Source of the DNA: DATKDU01 sp035512595
Lineage (GTDB): Bacteria > Planctomycetota > Planctomycetia > Pirellulales > Pirellulaceae
NCBI GenBank assembly: GCA_035512595.1
Contig: DATKDU010000207.1
Location: 1-64,000, forward strand
Direction: 5' to 3'
Length of the DNA stretch: 64,000 bases
Shown here in pieces: positions 36,720 to 45,763 of this stretch; the first letter of the stretch is position 1; every line of letters begins with the position of its first letter. The notes beneath the pieces are model-generated. The model was not told where the DNA came from. It worked only from the letters and a program-made list of their open reading frames with translations, and ran no database searches. The position numbers and the translations under genes are program-made.

Positions 36720-38945
36720 ATGAACGGTCGAAGACCGCAGTGCGCGGTTCGTCACGGCGACCCGCGCGTGCTGAGCCTCCGCCGTCAATTGATCATGCTC
36801 GGCGCGGCCCTGCTGATCGGGACTGGCGCGGTAGTCTCGATGGCGCTCTGCGCGTTTGCCTCGGCTGGCCTGTGGCGCAGCGCTGGCGTGGCCGGCGCGA
36901 TCTTCGCCGCGCTCGTGCTGTGCCTGGTGCTGGCCTGGCGATTGGTCGCACGGTGCCTGGGAATTCTCGATGATCTGGTGCGGGCACTGAAGCGGGTGGC
37001 GCTGGGCGACTTGAACCACCGGTTGGACGAGGGGGGGTGCGCCGAGATGCGCCGCGTGGCGAGCGCCTTTAACCTTGCCGTCCAGAACTCCGCCCGCCGG
37101 GCGGAAGACCTGAAACGATCTTCGGTCAAGCGGGTGCAAGCGGCAATCGAGCTGCGCGAGTCGCGCGAGCTGGCAATCGCAATCCAGGAGACGGCCCTCG
37201 ACTCGATCATCACCATCGACTCCCGCGGCATGATCGTCGCCTTCAACGCGGCAGCCGAGGCCACGTTTGGATTCAAAGCGTCCCAGGCGATCGGCCAGGA
37301 CGTCGCCGGATTGATTGTGCCCGAGCGCTTTCGCGAGCCTTATCGCCGCGGCCTGGCCCACTTTCTGGAGACGGGCGAAGCGCCCATCCTGGGTAAGCGC
37401 GTCGAAATGCCGGCCCTCCGCGCCAGCGGCGAGGAGTTTCCCGTCGAGGTGGCGATCGTCGCCAACCAGCTCCGGGGGCTCGTCTGCTTCACCGCCACGA
37501 TCCGCGACCTTACCGACCGGAAACGGGCCGAGAAAGAGCTGGCCCGCGCGGCCATGTACGACAGGCTGACCGGTTTGCCTAACCGCTCGCTGCTGTTGGA
37601 CCTGGTGCAGCAGGCCCTGGACCGGGCCGGCCGCTGGCGCGGAATGCTGGCCCTGATGTTTCTCGACTTCGACCGGTTCAAGCTTATCAACGATGGCCTG
37701 GGGCACGACGTCGGCGACGCCCTGCTGTGCGAAATCGCCGCCCGGCTGACGAGCGAGCTGCGGTGCGGCGATTCCGTGAGCCGGTCGGAGTCGGGGACTT
37801 CCGCGGCGCGGATGGGGGGGGACGAGTTCGTCGTGATGCTCGAGCCGATCCGCGAGGCCGAGGACGCGCTCACCGCGGCCGATCGGCTGCTGGCGGCCCT
37901 ATCGCGGCCGTACCGCCTGGGCCCGCACGAAGTTTTCGTCACGGCGAGCATCGGGATCGTCGTGGCGCAGGGAGACTACGAGCGGGCGGAAGACCTGATC
38001 CGCGACGCTGACACGGCCATGTACGAAGCCAAACGCGCCGGCAAGGCCCGCTATGCGGTGTTCGACGAGGAAATGCGGATGCGGGTCCAAAGGCGCCATC
38101 TGCTCGAGAACGAGCTGCGGCGGGCCATCGAAGGGGAGCAGTTCACGCTCGCCTATCAGCCGATCGTGTCGCTCGAGAACGGCCGTCTGAAGAGCGTCGA
38201 GGCTTTGCTCCGCTGGCTGCACCCGGCGCAGGGGTCCATCTCGCCCGCGGAGTTCATTCCCATCGCCGAGGAATCCGACCTGATCTTGCACATCGGGCGG
38301 TGGGTTCTGAAGGAAGCCACACGGCAGATGGCGGAGTGGATCCACCGGCTGGGGCCGGCCGCGCCCCCCACGGTCAGCATCAACCTTTCCCGCAAGCAGT
38401 TCGCGCAAAGCGACCTGGCCGAGCAGGTCCACGCCGCGGCCGCCGACGCCGGCTTGCCTCCCAACCGCATTCAACTCGAAATCACGGAGGATACGTTCGC
38501 CAGCGACGTTCGCTCGGCAATTGCCACCATGAATGAAATCAAGGGGCTGGGCTTCTTGCTGGCCATCGATGATTTTGGCTCCGGCTGCTCGTCGTTCGCG
38601 TCGCTGCACGAGTTTCCTGCCGACGTGCTGAAGCTCGACCGTTCGCTGCTCCTCGATATCGAGACCAGCAAGCAGACGGCGGCCCTGGTTCATGCCCTGG
38701 CCATCCTCGCCAATAATCTGGGATTGGCGATCGTCGCCGAGGGGGTGGAGCGCGAGTCCGAAGTCATCATACTCCGCGAACTCGGATGCCATTTCGGCCA
38801 GGGCTTCTACTTTGCCCGGCCCCTTTCGCCGGACGCCTTTGCCGAGTTCGCCCTGCGGCGAATCGCCGAAGAAAGCAGCGTGATTCCCGCGGCATCGCTG
38901 GAGCGACGCTGGGCGGAACTAGAGTTCCCCGCGGTCAAGGTCTGA
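36720..38945 (+). CDS. Membrane PAS-GGDEF-EAL cyclic-di-GMP enzyme
   Basis: 741 residues. Two transmembrane helices at about 22-42 and 50-75 are followed by a HAMP-like linker, a PAS domain (about 140-270, ALDSIITIDSRGMIVAFN), a GGDEF domain (about 280-450; active-site MGGDEF) and an EAL domain (about 470-720; EALLRW, NLSRKQF, EITEDTF, IDDFGSG, VAEGVE). Both catalytic signatures look intact, so it may make and degrade cyclic di-GMP. Between GDSVSR and the MGGDEF loop there is a short extra ESGTSAA segment compared with usual GGDEF domains. A ribosome binding site AAGGGAG precedes the start. Confidence 0.92.
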   Translation: MNGRRPQCAVRHGDPRVLSLRRQLIMLGAALLIGTGAVVSMALCAFASAGLWRSAGVAGAIFAALVLCLVLAWRLVARCLGILDDLVRALKRVALGDLNHRLDEGGCAEMRRVASAFNLAVQNSARRAEDLKRSSVKRVQAAIELRESRELAIAIQETALDSIITIDSRGMIVAFNAAAEATFGFKASQAIGQDVAGLIVPERFREPYRRGLAHFLETGEAPILGKRVEMPALRASGEEFPVEVAIVANQLRGLVCFTATIRDLTDRKRAEKELARAAMYDRLTGLPNRSLLLDLVQQALDRAGRWRGMLALMFLDFDRFKLINDGLGHDVGDALLCEIAARLTSELRCGDSVSRSESGTSAARMGGDEFVVMLEPIREAEDALTAADRLLAALSRPYRLGPHEVFVTASIGIVVAQGDYERAEDLIRDADTAMYEAKRAGKARYAVFDEEMRMRVQRRHLLENELRRAIEGEQFTLAYQPIVSLENGRLKSVEALLRWLHPAQGSISPAEFIPIAEESDLILHIGRWVLKEATRQMAEWIHRLGPAAPPTVSINLSRKQFAQSDLAEQVHAAAADAGLPPNRIQLEITEDTFASDVRSAIATMNEIKGLGFLLAIDDFGSGCSSFASLHEFPADVLKLDRSLLLDIETSKQTAALVHALAILANNLGLAIVAEGVERESEVIILRELGCHFGQGFYFARPLSPDAFAEFALRRIAEESSVIPAASLERRWAELEFPAVKV

Positions 38946-39026
38946 ACCAGGAGTGACTGCCGTAAAGGGTCAGTCGGTAGTTGGGCGCTAGATCGGGAGA
39001 GACCTGGTGCGGGTCTCCATTTGGCT

Positions 39027-39048
39027 AAAAACGGTATGTACCGTTTTT
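39027..39048. terminator. Bidirectional terminator-like hairpin
   Basis: AAAAACGGTA-TG-TACCGTTTTT followed by CTT; A- and T-tracts on both sides suit termination from either direction. It lies just left of the island boundary, after the GGDEF-EAL gene. Confidence 0.7.
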
Positions 39049-39121
39049 CTTGCCGGGAAAACGCCGCACTGCCCAACGTGAGCAGGTAATCTAACTCGTG
39101 ACTTCAGCTTGAGTTCCAACC

Positions 39122-39167
39122 AGAGCGACGGACGGGGCTCGAACCCGCGACATCCAGCTTGGGAAGC
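39122..39167. mobile_element. Left attachment site of the island (displaced tRNA-Gly 3' fragment)
   Basis: 46 bp matching 59391-59436 at 44 positions. It includes the last 43 nt of tRNA-Gly (minus strand, 39125-39167): the acceptor 3' strand, T arm, variable loop and half of the anticodon arm. The two differences are in the T loop (39137 and 39138). The 5' half of the tRNA is missing here. This is the classical footprint of integration into a tRNA 3' end. Confidence 0.92.
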
Positions 39168-39386
39168 AATGAGCAGGATGCCGCAAGTGAGAACCTGCCC
39201 GAACTTACGACGAGCAAATCGGCAGCTTGTACCAACGCTTGTACCGGCGAGGCGAAAAACGCCGAATTGGTGGCACCCGATCCGCAAGTGACGTTGATCA
39301 TCGAGCGGTGGCCGCAGCTCACGCTCGCTGCCCGCCAAGCGGTGATGCAGATCGTGCTCGCCAACGCGCCGCACGGGGACGTCTGA
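39168..39386 (+). pseudogene. Displaced 72-codon C-terminal tail of the integrase
   Basis: Directly after the left att core the frame continues for 72 codons to a stop at 39384-39386 (NEQDAASENLPELTTSK..., then VTLIIERWPQLTLAARQAVMQIVLANA). Through the core it is in exactly the same phase as the integrase at 59391-59436 (codons for RRTG(L/F)EPATSSLGS). In the excised circle it would therefore be the end of the integrase. The lack of stops and the helical ERWPQLTLAARQAVMQIV segment argue that it is real coding sequence. Now it has no start of its own and is probably silent. Confidence 0.8.
39226..39245 (+). repeat. Candidate integrase arm site (left copy)
   Basis: CTTGTACCAACGCTTGTACC, two CTTGTACC boxes with 12-bp period, identical over 20 bp to 59221-59240. 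It lies 59 bp after the core, inside the displaced integrase tail. Confidence 0.8.
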
Positions 39387-39610
39387 TGCCCACCGTCCGA
39401 CATGGGCCAAATCCTGCTGGTGGTGTCCCAGCGACGATGACCGATCAGGATCCGGCCTTTCCACACTGGCGGCAAGCTGCGCCGTCCCTTCGCGGTCCAG
39501 CACAGCGGCAGAGGAACCTCCAGTGGCCAGCGTCGATTCGTTGTGGTTTTATCGTCGTCTGCTCGACCAGCCTGTTGGCGAGCCCCAACTACCTCAGCGG
39601 GAAAGGACGA

Positions 39611-40039
39611 ATGATGGAACTGACAACCAGAGAACAAGCTACCGCCGTGCGGCTCGGAGAAGCATTGGCACAATTCCTCGTGGCGCTGGAAGAAGGTGCG
39701 GCCGCCCGCCAGGCGAAGCGACTGCTGAAGGACTCGCCCCCTTCGAGGGACCGCTCGACTACCAGCGAGCCGCAAAGCGGGAAGGAGCCGCCGGCGATGA
39801 AGGCGACGCCGACGACGATTCCAATTCAGCCGACAATCGGGATAGGCAGGGCGGAGCCCGAGCGGTTGCTCGTTGGCAGCCGAGAAGCAGCAAAGCTTCT
39901 TTCGATCAGCACTCGCTGCTTATGGGGGATGACCGCGCCCCGCGGTCCGCTACCGGCCGTCTACATGGGCAGGAGGGTCTTGTACGCCGTCGCCGACCTT
40001 GCCGCGGCCGTCGAGAAGCTGACGAAACGACAACGATAA
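39611..40039 (+). CDS. Helix-turn-helix, excisionase-like protein
   Basis: 142 residues. The N-terminal half is helical (TTREQATAVRLGEALAQFLVALEEG), then a variable linker. Residues about 90-140 form a MerR/excisionase-type winged helix (LLVGSREAAKLLSISTRCLWG...GPLPAVYMGRRVLYAVADLAAAVEKL). The start at 39611 has GGAAAGGA upstream; 39614 is also possible. Its place at the end opposite the integrase suits a recombination directionality factor or a regulator. Confidence 0.75.
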   Translation: MMELTTREQATAVRLGEALAQFLVALEEGAAARQAKRLLKDSPPSRDRSTTSEPQSGKEPPAMKATPTTIPIQPTIGIGRAEPERLLVGSREAAKLLSISTRCLWGMTAPRGPLPAVYMGRRVLYAVADLAAAVEKLTKRQR

Positions 40040-40180
40040 GCCGGCGCCAAAAGGGGGGCCCCAACGCTCGGCGGATTTTGAGCCAGACCCCCGGGGCTTC
40101 GCGGGTCCCCAAGGGCTGGCATAGTACCCTCGCAGAAATGTGCGTTTTTTGACCCTTCCACAAACCAGAAAGGACTAGAC

Positions 40181-40768
40181 ATGAACGAGAGCAAGATCGC
40201 GGCCACGGACCGCCTGCGCAAGGAAGGCCGCTGGGATGAAGCGTCCCGCTTTCGGGACGACGTCCGCAAGAAATTGCGGGAGGAGGGCTTGGCCCGAAAT
40301 GAGGCCAGTGAAAAGGCGTGGCAGTCAATGCTCGACAAATTTCCGCCAAACCAGGAACCGGCCAACACGCGGAGCCTGCCGCGCCTGGAAATAGACGACG
40401 AGTCGTTGAAGGCCCTTGCTGAGCGAACACGAGACAAACGTGTGAATCTGGACGAGGACATCATCTGGGCCTATCTGAACTTGCGGAACGAGAAGGTGTG
40501 CTTGGAAACGGCGCCCTCGATGGGTGCATTGACGATGCTGGATTACGCACGGGAGTTCCCCGACAACTTCTATCGCAATGTCCTCACCAAGGTTCGCGAC
40601 TCCAAGACCAGCGAGCCGGAAAGTGGAGCGGAGATTCCGCGCAAAAGCATTGACGAGCTAAGGGCCTTGGCGGTGAGTCTCCGGGAAGAGTTGGAGCGGG
40701 AGCTGGCATCGAGGGAAGGCGAAGGAATGGCGTCCGTCCCGACGGTAGGCGGCCGTCTGACGCCTTGA
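40181..40768 (+). CDS. Hypothetical island protein
   Basis: 195 residues, highly charged and mostly helical (SKIAATDRLRKEGRWDEASRFRDDVRKKLREEG, then SIDELRALAVSLREELERELASREG). The middle NLDEDIIWAYLNLRNEKVCLETAPSMGALTMLDYAREFPDNF looks globular. An AGAAAGGA site lies before the ATG. No family recognised. Confidence 0.65.
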   Translation: MNESKIAATDRLRKEGRWDEASRFRDDVRKKLREEGLARNEASEKAWQSMLDKFPPNQEPANTRSLPRLEIDDESLKALAERTRDKRVNLDEDIIWAYLNLRNEKVCLETAPSMGALTMLDYAREFPDNFYRNVLTKVRDSKTSEPESGAEIPRKSIDELRALAVSLREELERELASREGEGMASVPTVGGRLTP

Positions 40769-40944
40769 AGGTTCGCCGCTCCTGCGTGGAAAGCCCGTGC
40801 GCCAACTCGTCACTCCGGCTCCGCGATTTCGACGCACGGGGGCCCGAGCCATACCCACGCCCCGACCCTACTGATCCCGTCGTTGGCTCGCTAGGTGAAC
40901 TCCCTTGATGCGCAGTGGACTATCAACTTCCGTCGTGAGCGGGA

Positions 40945-41841
40945 CTACGAACACGTCTTCGCACGCTTCGAGTTCGTGTGCTGCCCGCGGATTGCATGGT
41001 GAAGGCCGGCAGTATTTGCGCCACTGCGCTTTGGAAAGTCGGCAGCCACTCCCAGGCAGAGCCCCTGATCCAGAACCTGCTGGGCGACGCGACGCCAGAG
41101 TCCTGACGCCGTCGTTAGCGACAACAGCCCCGAGTTCTTGATGCCCTGCGACTTCTTCTGGTTGACCATGCCCGGTAGCCTCATCGCCGGCCGCGGAAAA
41201 CCTTCGGACACGTCGGCGGGGACGGGAAGAAGCTGAACATGCCACCAACCGGATCCCCGGCCGTCGCCCCTTCATAAAGCCGGAAATCCATAGGTATATC
41301 CAGCGGCGCGATGGCCGCGTTGTGGTACAGCGCCGGCACGGGAAGCGATCGATGGTTGTGGCGGTTGTAGGTCCACCCCCGCGACACCACGAAGACGGTA
41401 TCGAGGACGAAATCGCCCTGCCGGCGGGAGCCGAACAGGACCACCGACCCTGGCGCCAGCGTCAGCAGACTGGGGTGCGACGGCTGCTGACAGATGCAGT
41501 AGCGAAAACGGTCGCCGAAGACGCAAGGGTCACTATTGGTGTGCCCATTGAATCGCTTCCTGGGGCGAATCCACGGCCGAAACAGGAATTGGGGATGACC
41601 CGCACTCGGCCGCGGGTCGAACCGGCCGACCGCTTCCGCCTCGCATTCCCATTCGCACCAAAAGTGGAGGTCGGCCCGCGTGGGCTCGTCATCAAGTCGT
41701 CGCAGGAACTTTCCACGCTGGACGACGAATGTCCGCCGGTGCTGGCCCGTGTTCCACGGCTTCCAGCCGTTGGCCTCGGGCCGGTGCTCGACGCCGGGAT
41801 GGAGGAATTGGACGAAGCGGACGGATTCGGGGGGGAGTCAT
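40945..41841 (-). pseudogene. Conserved protein gene broken by two frameshifts
   Basis: No single frame covers this gene, but reading across two one-base shifts gives a continuous, well-formed protein of about 300 residues. It starts at ATG 41841 (MTPP) and shifts in a run of seven G (plus strand 41829-41835). It continues ESVRFVQFLHPGVEHRP, GWKPWNTGQHRRTFVVQRG, ADLHFWCEWECEAEAV, SVVLFGSRRQGDFVLDTVFVVS and GGMFSFFPSPP, shifts again near 41205-41220, and ends GFPRPAMRLPGMVNQKKSQG...VAQQVLDQGLCLGVAADFP. I recall relatives with HPGxEH and FWGEWE motifs but not their function. The start is 8 bp after the nuclease-like gene, as in an operon. Confidence 0.7.
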
Positions 41842-41849
41842 CAGCACTG

Positions 41850-42635
41850 CTACGGCATTGGCGCGATTACAACCTTTACGCAGAAACCATCGGTTGTCCT
41901 CGAAAGGTCCGCCTCCAGGCCCGCTGGATTCGCAATGCGGTTTTCGGGGTCGTACACGAAACAGATTAGGTACTTGCAGCCAGGGTGTCTTTGATACTTG
42001 GCGATATCCAAAATCAGTTCTTCCCCGATCTTCCTTGCGTCCAGTCCTTTTCGCGTCTTTTTCAATTCAACGACGATCTGTGAATCCTTGAGCAGAAAGT
42101 CCATCCGTGCGGAACCACCCGCATAGCTTGGCGTCCATTCCTCGGCACGAATGTCGTCGAAGAACAACCTCAAGAGCGAGTGCATTAGGTCCTGCACGTC
42201 GTATTCATCAGTAATGTCGAGCGTGGGACGATCGGCGTGTCGCGCACGAAGCTGTCGAACCACGGCATGAAAGCGATTGCAAATCTGCTCGACAATCGCC
42301 ACGGATTCCTCAAGATCGGCCTCCGCGTGGCGAACCTCAGGCATTCCAAACTGTTCGATCTCCCAAATAAACGAGCGAAGAACTTTTTTAGACTTGTCAA
42401 CTCCCGCCTTGAAAGCTTGGATCTCTGGATTAGGATCACCGAGTCGGCAGATGCCGTAAAACTGAAAATCGACCGTCATTAAGTCCTGGGAATGGTGGGA
42501 GTCTTCCCCGAAGATCTGATCGAGGACTGTGCGGCACTTTCGTCGCCAGGCATCGACATTCGTCGGCTTCCGCTTTACGGCATCGGCCTCTTCGATCAAG
42601 CCTTTGATCAGGGTAGTTGCGGCGGCTGCATCCAC
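41850..42635 (-). CDS. PD-(D/E)XK nuclease-like protein
   Basis: 261 residues. The C-terminal half carries a restriction-endonuclease-like core: TPSYAGGSARMDFLLKDSQIVVELKKTRKG (Asp, then ExK) followed by KIGEELILDIAKYQRHPGCKYLICFVYDPE. The N-terminal half is helical. It lies downstream of hsdM (40-bp gap) and upstream of the frameshifted gene, in the same direction, so it is likely part of the defence operon. Confidence 0.75.
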   Translation of the reverse strand: MDAAAATTLIKGLIEEADAVKRKPTNVDAWRRKCRTVLDQIFGEDSHHSQDLMTVDFQFYGICRLGDPNPEIQAFKAGVDKSKKVLRSFIWEIEQFGMPEVRHAEADLEESVAIVEQICNRFHAVVRQLRARHADRPTLDITDEYDVQDLMHSLLRLFFDDIRAEEWTPSYAGGSARMDFLLKDSQIVVELKKTRKGLDARKIGEELILDIAKYQRHPGCKYLICFVYDPENRIANPAGLEADLSRTTDGFCVKVVIAPMP

Positions 42636-42675
42636 GGAGGTGGTTACTCCCTTCCCATCCAGAACCCGGTCATCG

Positions 42676-44166
42676 TCATTTACCTAGCTTCCCCGCAATC
42701 GCCTGAAACTGCTCTAGCGCCGTCTCCAGGTCGTCGGCAATCTCTGCCGCCAGAACGTCGGGCTCGGGCAGATCCTCGGAGTCCTCCAGGCTCTTGTCCC
42801 TGAGCCAGAAGATGTCCAGGTTCACCTTGTCCCGCTTGATCAGCTCTTCGTAGTCGAACTGCCGCCAGCGCCCCTCCGGGTTCTTGTCCGCGTCCCACTT
42901 GGCTTTCCGCTGGTGGCGCTTGCCGGGCCGGTAGCACTCAACGAACTCGTCCAGGTCGGCTCTGCTCATCGGGTTCGTCTTCTGGGTGAAGTGCATGTTG
43001 GTCCGCAGGTCGTAGACCCACAGCTTGCTCGTCCACGGCTTCTCCTGCGCCGGCTTGGCGTCGAAGAACAGGACGTTGGCCTTCACCCCCTGGGCGTAGA
43101 AGATGCCGGTCGGCAGCCGCAACAGCGTATGCACGTCGCACTGCGTCAGAAGGTTGCGGCGGACCGTCTCGCCGGCCCCTCCCTCGAACAGCACGTTGTC
43201 CGGCACGACGATCGCGCAGCGGCCGTTGATCTTCAGCAGCGTCTTGACGTGCTGCACGAAGTTGAGCTGCTTGTTCTTGGTCGCGGTCCAGAAATCCTGC
43301 CGCTCGTAGGCGTGCTCCTCTTTTTCCAGGTCCCCCTCCTCGTTGACGATGGCGATGCTGCTCTTCTTGCCGAACGGCGGATTGGTGACCACGACGCTGA
43401 ACCGCTCCCCCGGATCGCCGGCCAGGCTGTCCACCCCCGACTTGATCGGGCACGGGTCGGCGTCGATGCCATGCAGGTACAGGTTCATGATGCAGAGGCG
43501 GGCCGTGTTGGGGACCAGCTCCCATCCCTTCACGAACTTCGTCCGCAGGTGCTTCTTCTGGTCCTTGTCCAGTTCCTTGCCGAAGTGGGACACGACGTAG
43601 CTGTATGCCGCCAGTAGAAAGCCGCCGGTCCCCGCCGCCGGATCGCAGACCGTGTCCCCCGGCCCCGGCTGCACGCAATCGACGATCGCCTTGATCAGCT
43701 CCCGCGGCGTGAAATACTGCCCGGCCCCTTTAGGGGACTCCTCGGCACTCTTGGCCAGCAGCCCCTCGTAGATGTCCCCCTTCACGTCGGCATCCATGCT
43801 CGACCACTTGACCGGCTCGATCAGATCCACGATCAACCGCCGCAGCGTCGCCGGGTTCTGGATGTCCATCCGCGCCTTCTTGAAGATTTCGCCGAGCATC
43901 CCCGGCTGCTTCCCCAGTTCCTCCAGGCAGTGGCGGTAGTGGACTTCCAGCTCGTCCCCCTCGAGCTTGAGGAGCGCCTCCCACGAGTATTTTTTGGGGA
44001 CGATGGGGGGCCGGTTGTACGGGGCCTTGGTCAGCTCGTCGGCCATCTTCAGGAAGAGCAGGAAGGTGATCTGCTCGGTGTAGCCCATGTACGACAGCCC
44101 GTCGTCGCGCAGGACGTGCGCGAAGTTCCAGGCTTTGGAGACGATTTGCTGGGAGAGGTTGCTCAT
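42676..44166 (-). CDS. hsdM: Type I restriction-modification N6-adenine methyltransferase
   Basis: 496 residues. The N-terminal HsdM helical domain (IVSKAWNFAHVLRDDGLSYMGYTEQITFLLFLKMADE) is followed by the methyltransferase domain with SAM motif DPAAGTGGFLLAAY and catalytic VTNPPFGKKS, preceded by GQYFTPRELIKAIVD. It methylates adenine in the HsdS-specified site and is required for restriction. It is separated from hsdS by the ATPase gene. Confidence 0.95.
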   Translation of the reverse strand: MSNLSQQIVSKAWNFAHVLRDDGLSYMGYTEQITFLLFLKMADELTKAPYNRPPIVPKKYSWEALLKLEGDELEVHYRHCLEELGKQPGMLGEIFKKARMDIQNPATLRRLIVDLIEPVKWSSMDADVKGDIYEGLLAKSAEESPKGAGQYFTPRELIKAIVDCVQPGPGDTVCDPAAGTGGFLLAAYSYVVSHFGKELDKDQKKHLRTKFVKGWELVPNTARLCIMNLYLHGIDADPCPIKSGVDSLAGDPGERFSVVVTNPPFGKKSSIAIVNEEGDLEKEEHAYERQDFWTATKNKQLNFVQHVKTLLKINGRCAIVVPDNVLFEGGAGETVRRNLLTQCDVHTLLRLPTGIFYAQGVKANVLFFDAKPAQEKPWTSKLWVYDLRTNMHFTQKTNPMSRADLDEFVECYRPGKRHQRKAKWDADKNPEGRWRQFDYEELIKRDKVNLDIFWLRDKSLEDSEDLPEPDVLAAEIADDLETALEQFQAIAGKLGK

Positions 44167-44193
44167 TTTGTCTTTCGATGCATGGAGTGCGGC

Positions 44194-45705
44194 TTAGGCC
44201 CCCCCGACAAGTCCGAGCCCCGGCGCGAACATTGGATGCACGGCGAACCAGCGAGTGGCGGTTAACTCAACAGGATTGCTTGGATCGTAGGGAACCGCTT
44301 CGTCCGTTCTGCTCAACTTCACCCATAGAATGCCGCATTCAAGCAAGAGGCGGGCGAAAGCGCAGGGATCCTCGGAATAACCTCTTGCCCACGCATACCG
44401 ATCTGCGCCGGGCTCATTCAAATCGACCTCCAGGGCTATGATTTCAAGGATGTTTTTCAAAGTGCCTAGTGGGAACTCCTTTTGACCTCCATTCATCTTT
44501 TTCACAATCCGCTCTAGGCCGGGATACTTGTACTCGAATTCGCCCGTAATCTCCTTGAGACGCTCGATCGAAAAGTCGCGGATGGCAGTTTCCATATCAT
44601 GCTGTGTTATCTGCTTGTGTCCGTTGGTGTCTGCCGTGACCGCCGCGACTGTAGCCAATCGAATGGCTTCCCGCGGACGCCCATTCGAGTGCTTCCAAAT
44701 TGCCTTGAAGGCGTCTTCTGGGAAAAGACCTCCCCATATTTCCTTGCGTTGCACCTGAAGTTTGAACAGGATTCTTTCCTCGACGATGGTACGAACCGAA
44801 TCGAAGTCCCACCGCACTGGAATTACGACGTCGTGGAGTTTGTCTCGGTCAACGAGCGGCAAGGAGTTGTAGATATTCTCACGTAAGGCAACGATCGCCT
44901 TTAGGCGTGGTGGTCTGCTGAAGTGGCTCAAGCTGGTAAATAGCGATGCCAAGAAGGCGTTCTGCGTGGGAGTGTCGTTCCAGTAAAGATCGAGATCGTC
45001 GATCAAGAGGTAATAGGAGTGCTTCACGTTATCGCGAAGTTTTCGCGCCACCGAATTCACCAGCGAAAGCAGATGGAGCGGCTCACCTGATTTCGCGTTC
45101 TCTTTATCCAGCACGGCCTTTCCCGTGATTTTTGCTCCGGCGTACTCGCCTGAAAGTTCGACTTCCTTTACTAGCTGAAGAATGCGGACTGTCAGCGATG
45201 TTTCTTCGCCCTGGCTCATTGAGATGAGCTTTCTGGCTTCCTTTTCGAATTGGCCCCGAAAGATGTTAGTGAACCATCCGCTTAGTTCTGATGCGTTCGG
45301 AAACTCTCTTCTCAGGACCTCCATTGCGAGGACATAGTCCCAAAGGGCCTTGAAGAGCCACTGGTTCTTAGCCGACTCTGCGATGATGGGTGACGTTGCT
45401 TCCACGTTCGCGAGCGCCGAGAATGCGAGGTCGTCGGGACGGATGCTGATCACCCTGCATTCGCTTCCCGCCTTTGTAAGCTGCACCATCTTCAGGATTG
45501 CCGATTTGCCCATGCCCTTTGGGCCGACAAAGAACGTAGCCGGGTCCTCGATGTCGATCGCGCGTCGCAAGTAGCGCTGTTCCGAAACGTAATACTGGGC
45601 GAGATGTTCATCGTTCTCAGCAACAAGCCGCCCAAAATCGAGCGTGTCGTCTTCGGCGTTGAGCTTTAGGAGATTTCGTTCGCGGTCTTTGTTCTTCTTA
45701 GTCAT
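44194..45705 (-). CDS. P-loop ATPase inserted in the hsd operon
   Basis: 503 residues. Walker A is FFVGPKGMGKSAIL near residue 60 and Walker B is YYLLIDDLDLYW near residue 215, with sensor-like KAIVALRENIY and a C-terminal helical lid (GRPREAIRLATVAAV). It resembles the Sll1717-type or KAP-like ATPases often found in defence loci. Spacing to hsdM is 27 bp and to hsdS about 60 bp. Its presence inside a type I operon suggests an accessory anti-phage module. Confidence 0.8.
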   Translation of the reverse strand: MTKKNKDRERNLLKLNAEDDTLDFGRLVAENDEHLAQYYVSEQRYLRRAIDIEDPATFFVGPKGMGKSAILKMVQLTKAGSECRVISIRPDDLAFSALANVEATSPIIAESAKNQWLFKALWDYVLAMEVLRREFPNASELSGWFTNIFRGQFEKEARKLISMSQGEETSLTVRILQLVKEVELSGEYAGAKITGKAVLDKENAKSGEPLHLLSLVNSVARKLRDNVKHSYYLLIDDLDLYWNDTPTQNAFLASLFTSLSHFSRPPRLKAIVALRENIYNSLPLVDRDKLHDVVIPVRWDFDSVRTIVEERILFKLQVQRKEIWGGLFPEDAFKAIWKHSNGRPREAIRLATVAAVTADTNGHKQITQHDMETAIRDFSIERLKEITGEFEYKYPGLERIVKKMNGGQKEFPLGTLKNILEIIALEVDLNEPGADRYAWARGYSEDPCAFARLLLECGILWVKLSRTDEAVPYDPSNPVELTATRWFAVHPMFAPGLGLVGGA

Positions 45706-45763
45706 CGTGACTGCTCGTCGTAGTTAAGAAACTCGTCCGCGAAGCGACAGGAACTCCCAAGGA

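Noticed and set aside
39104..39775. 223-codon minus-strand frame across the left att site
   Set aside because: It runs through the tRNA fragment and the displaced integrase tail in the wrong frame; the plus-strand tail is explained by phase with int.
41322..41969. 215-codon plus-strand frame
   Set aside because: It is opposite the frameshifted conserved gene, whose minus-strand translation is clearly the protein-like one.
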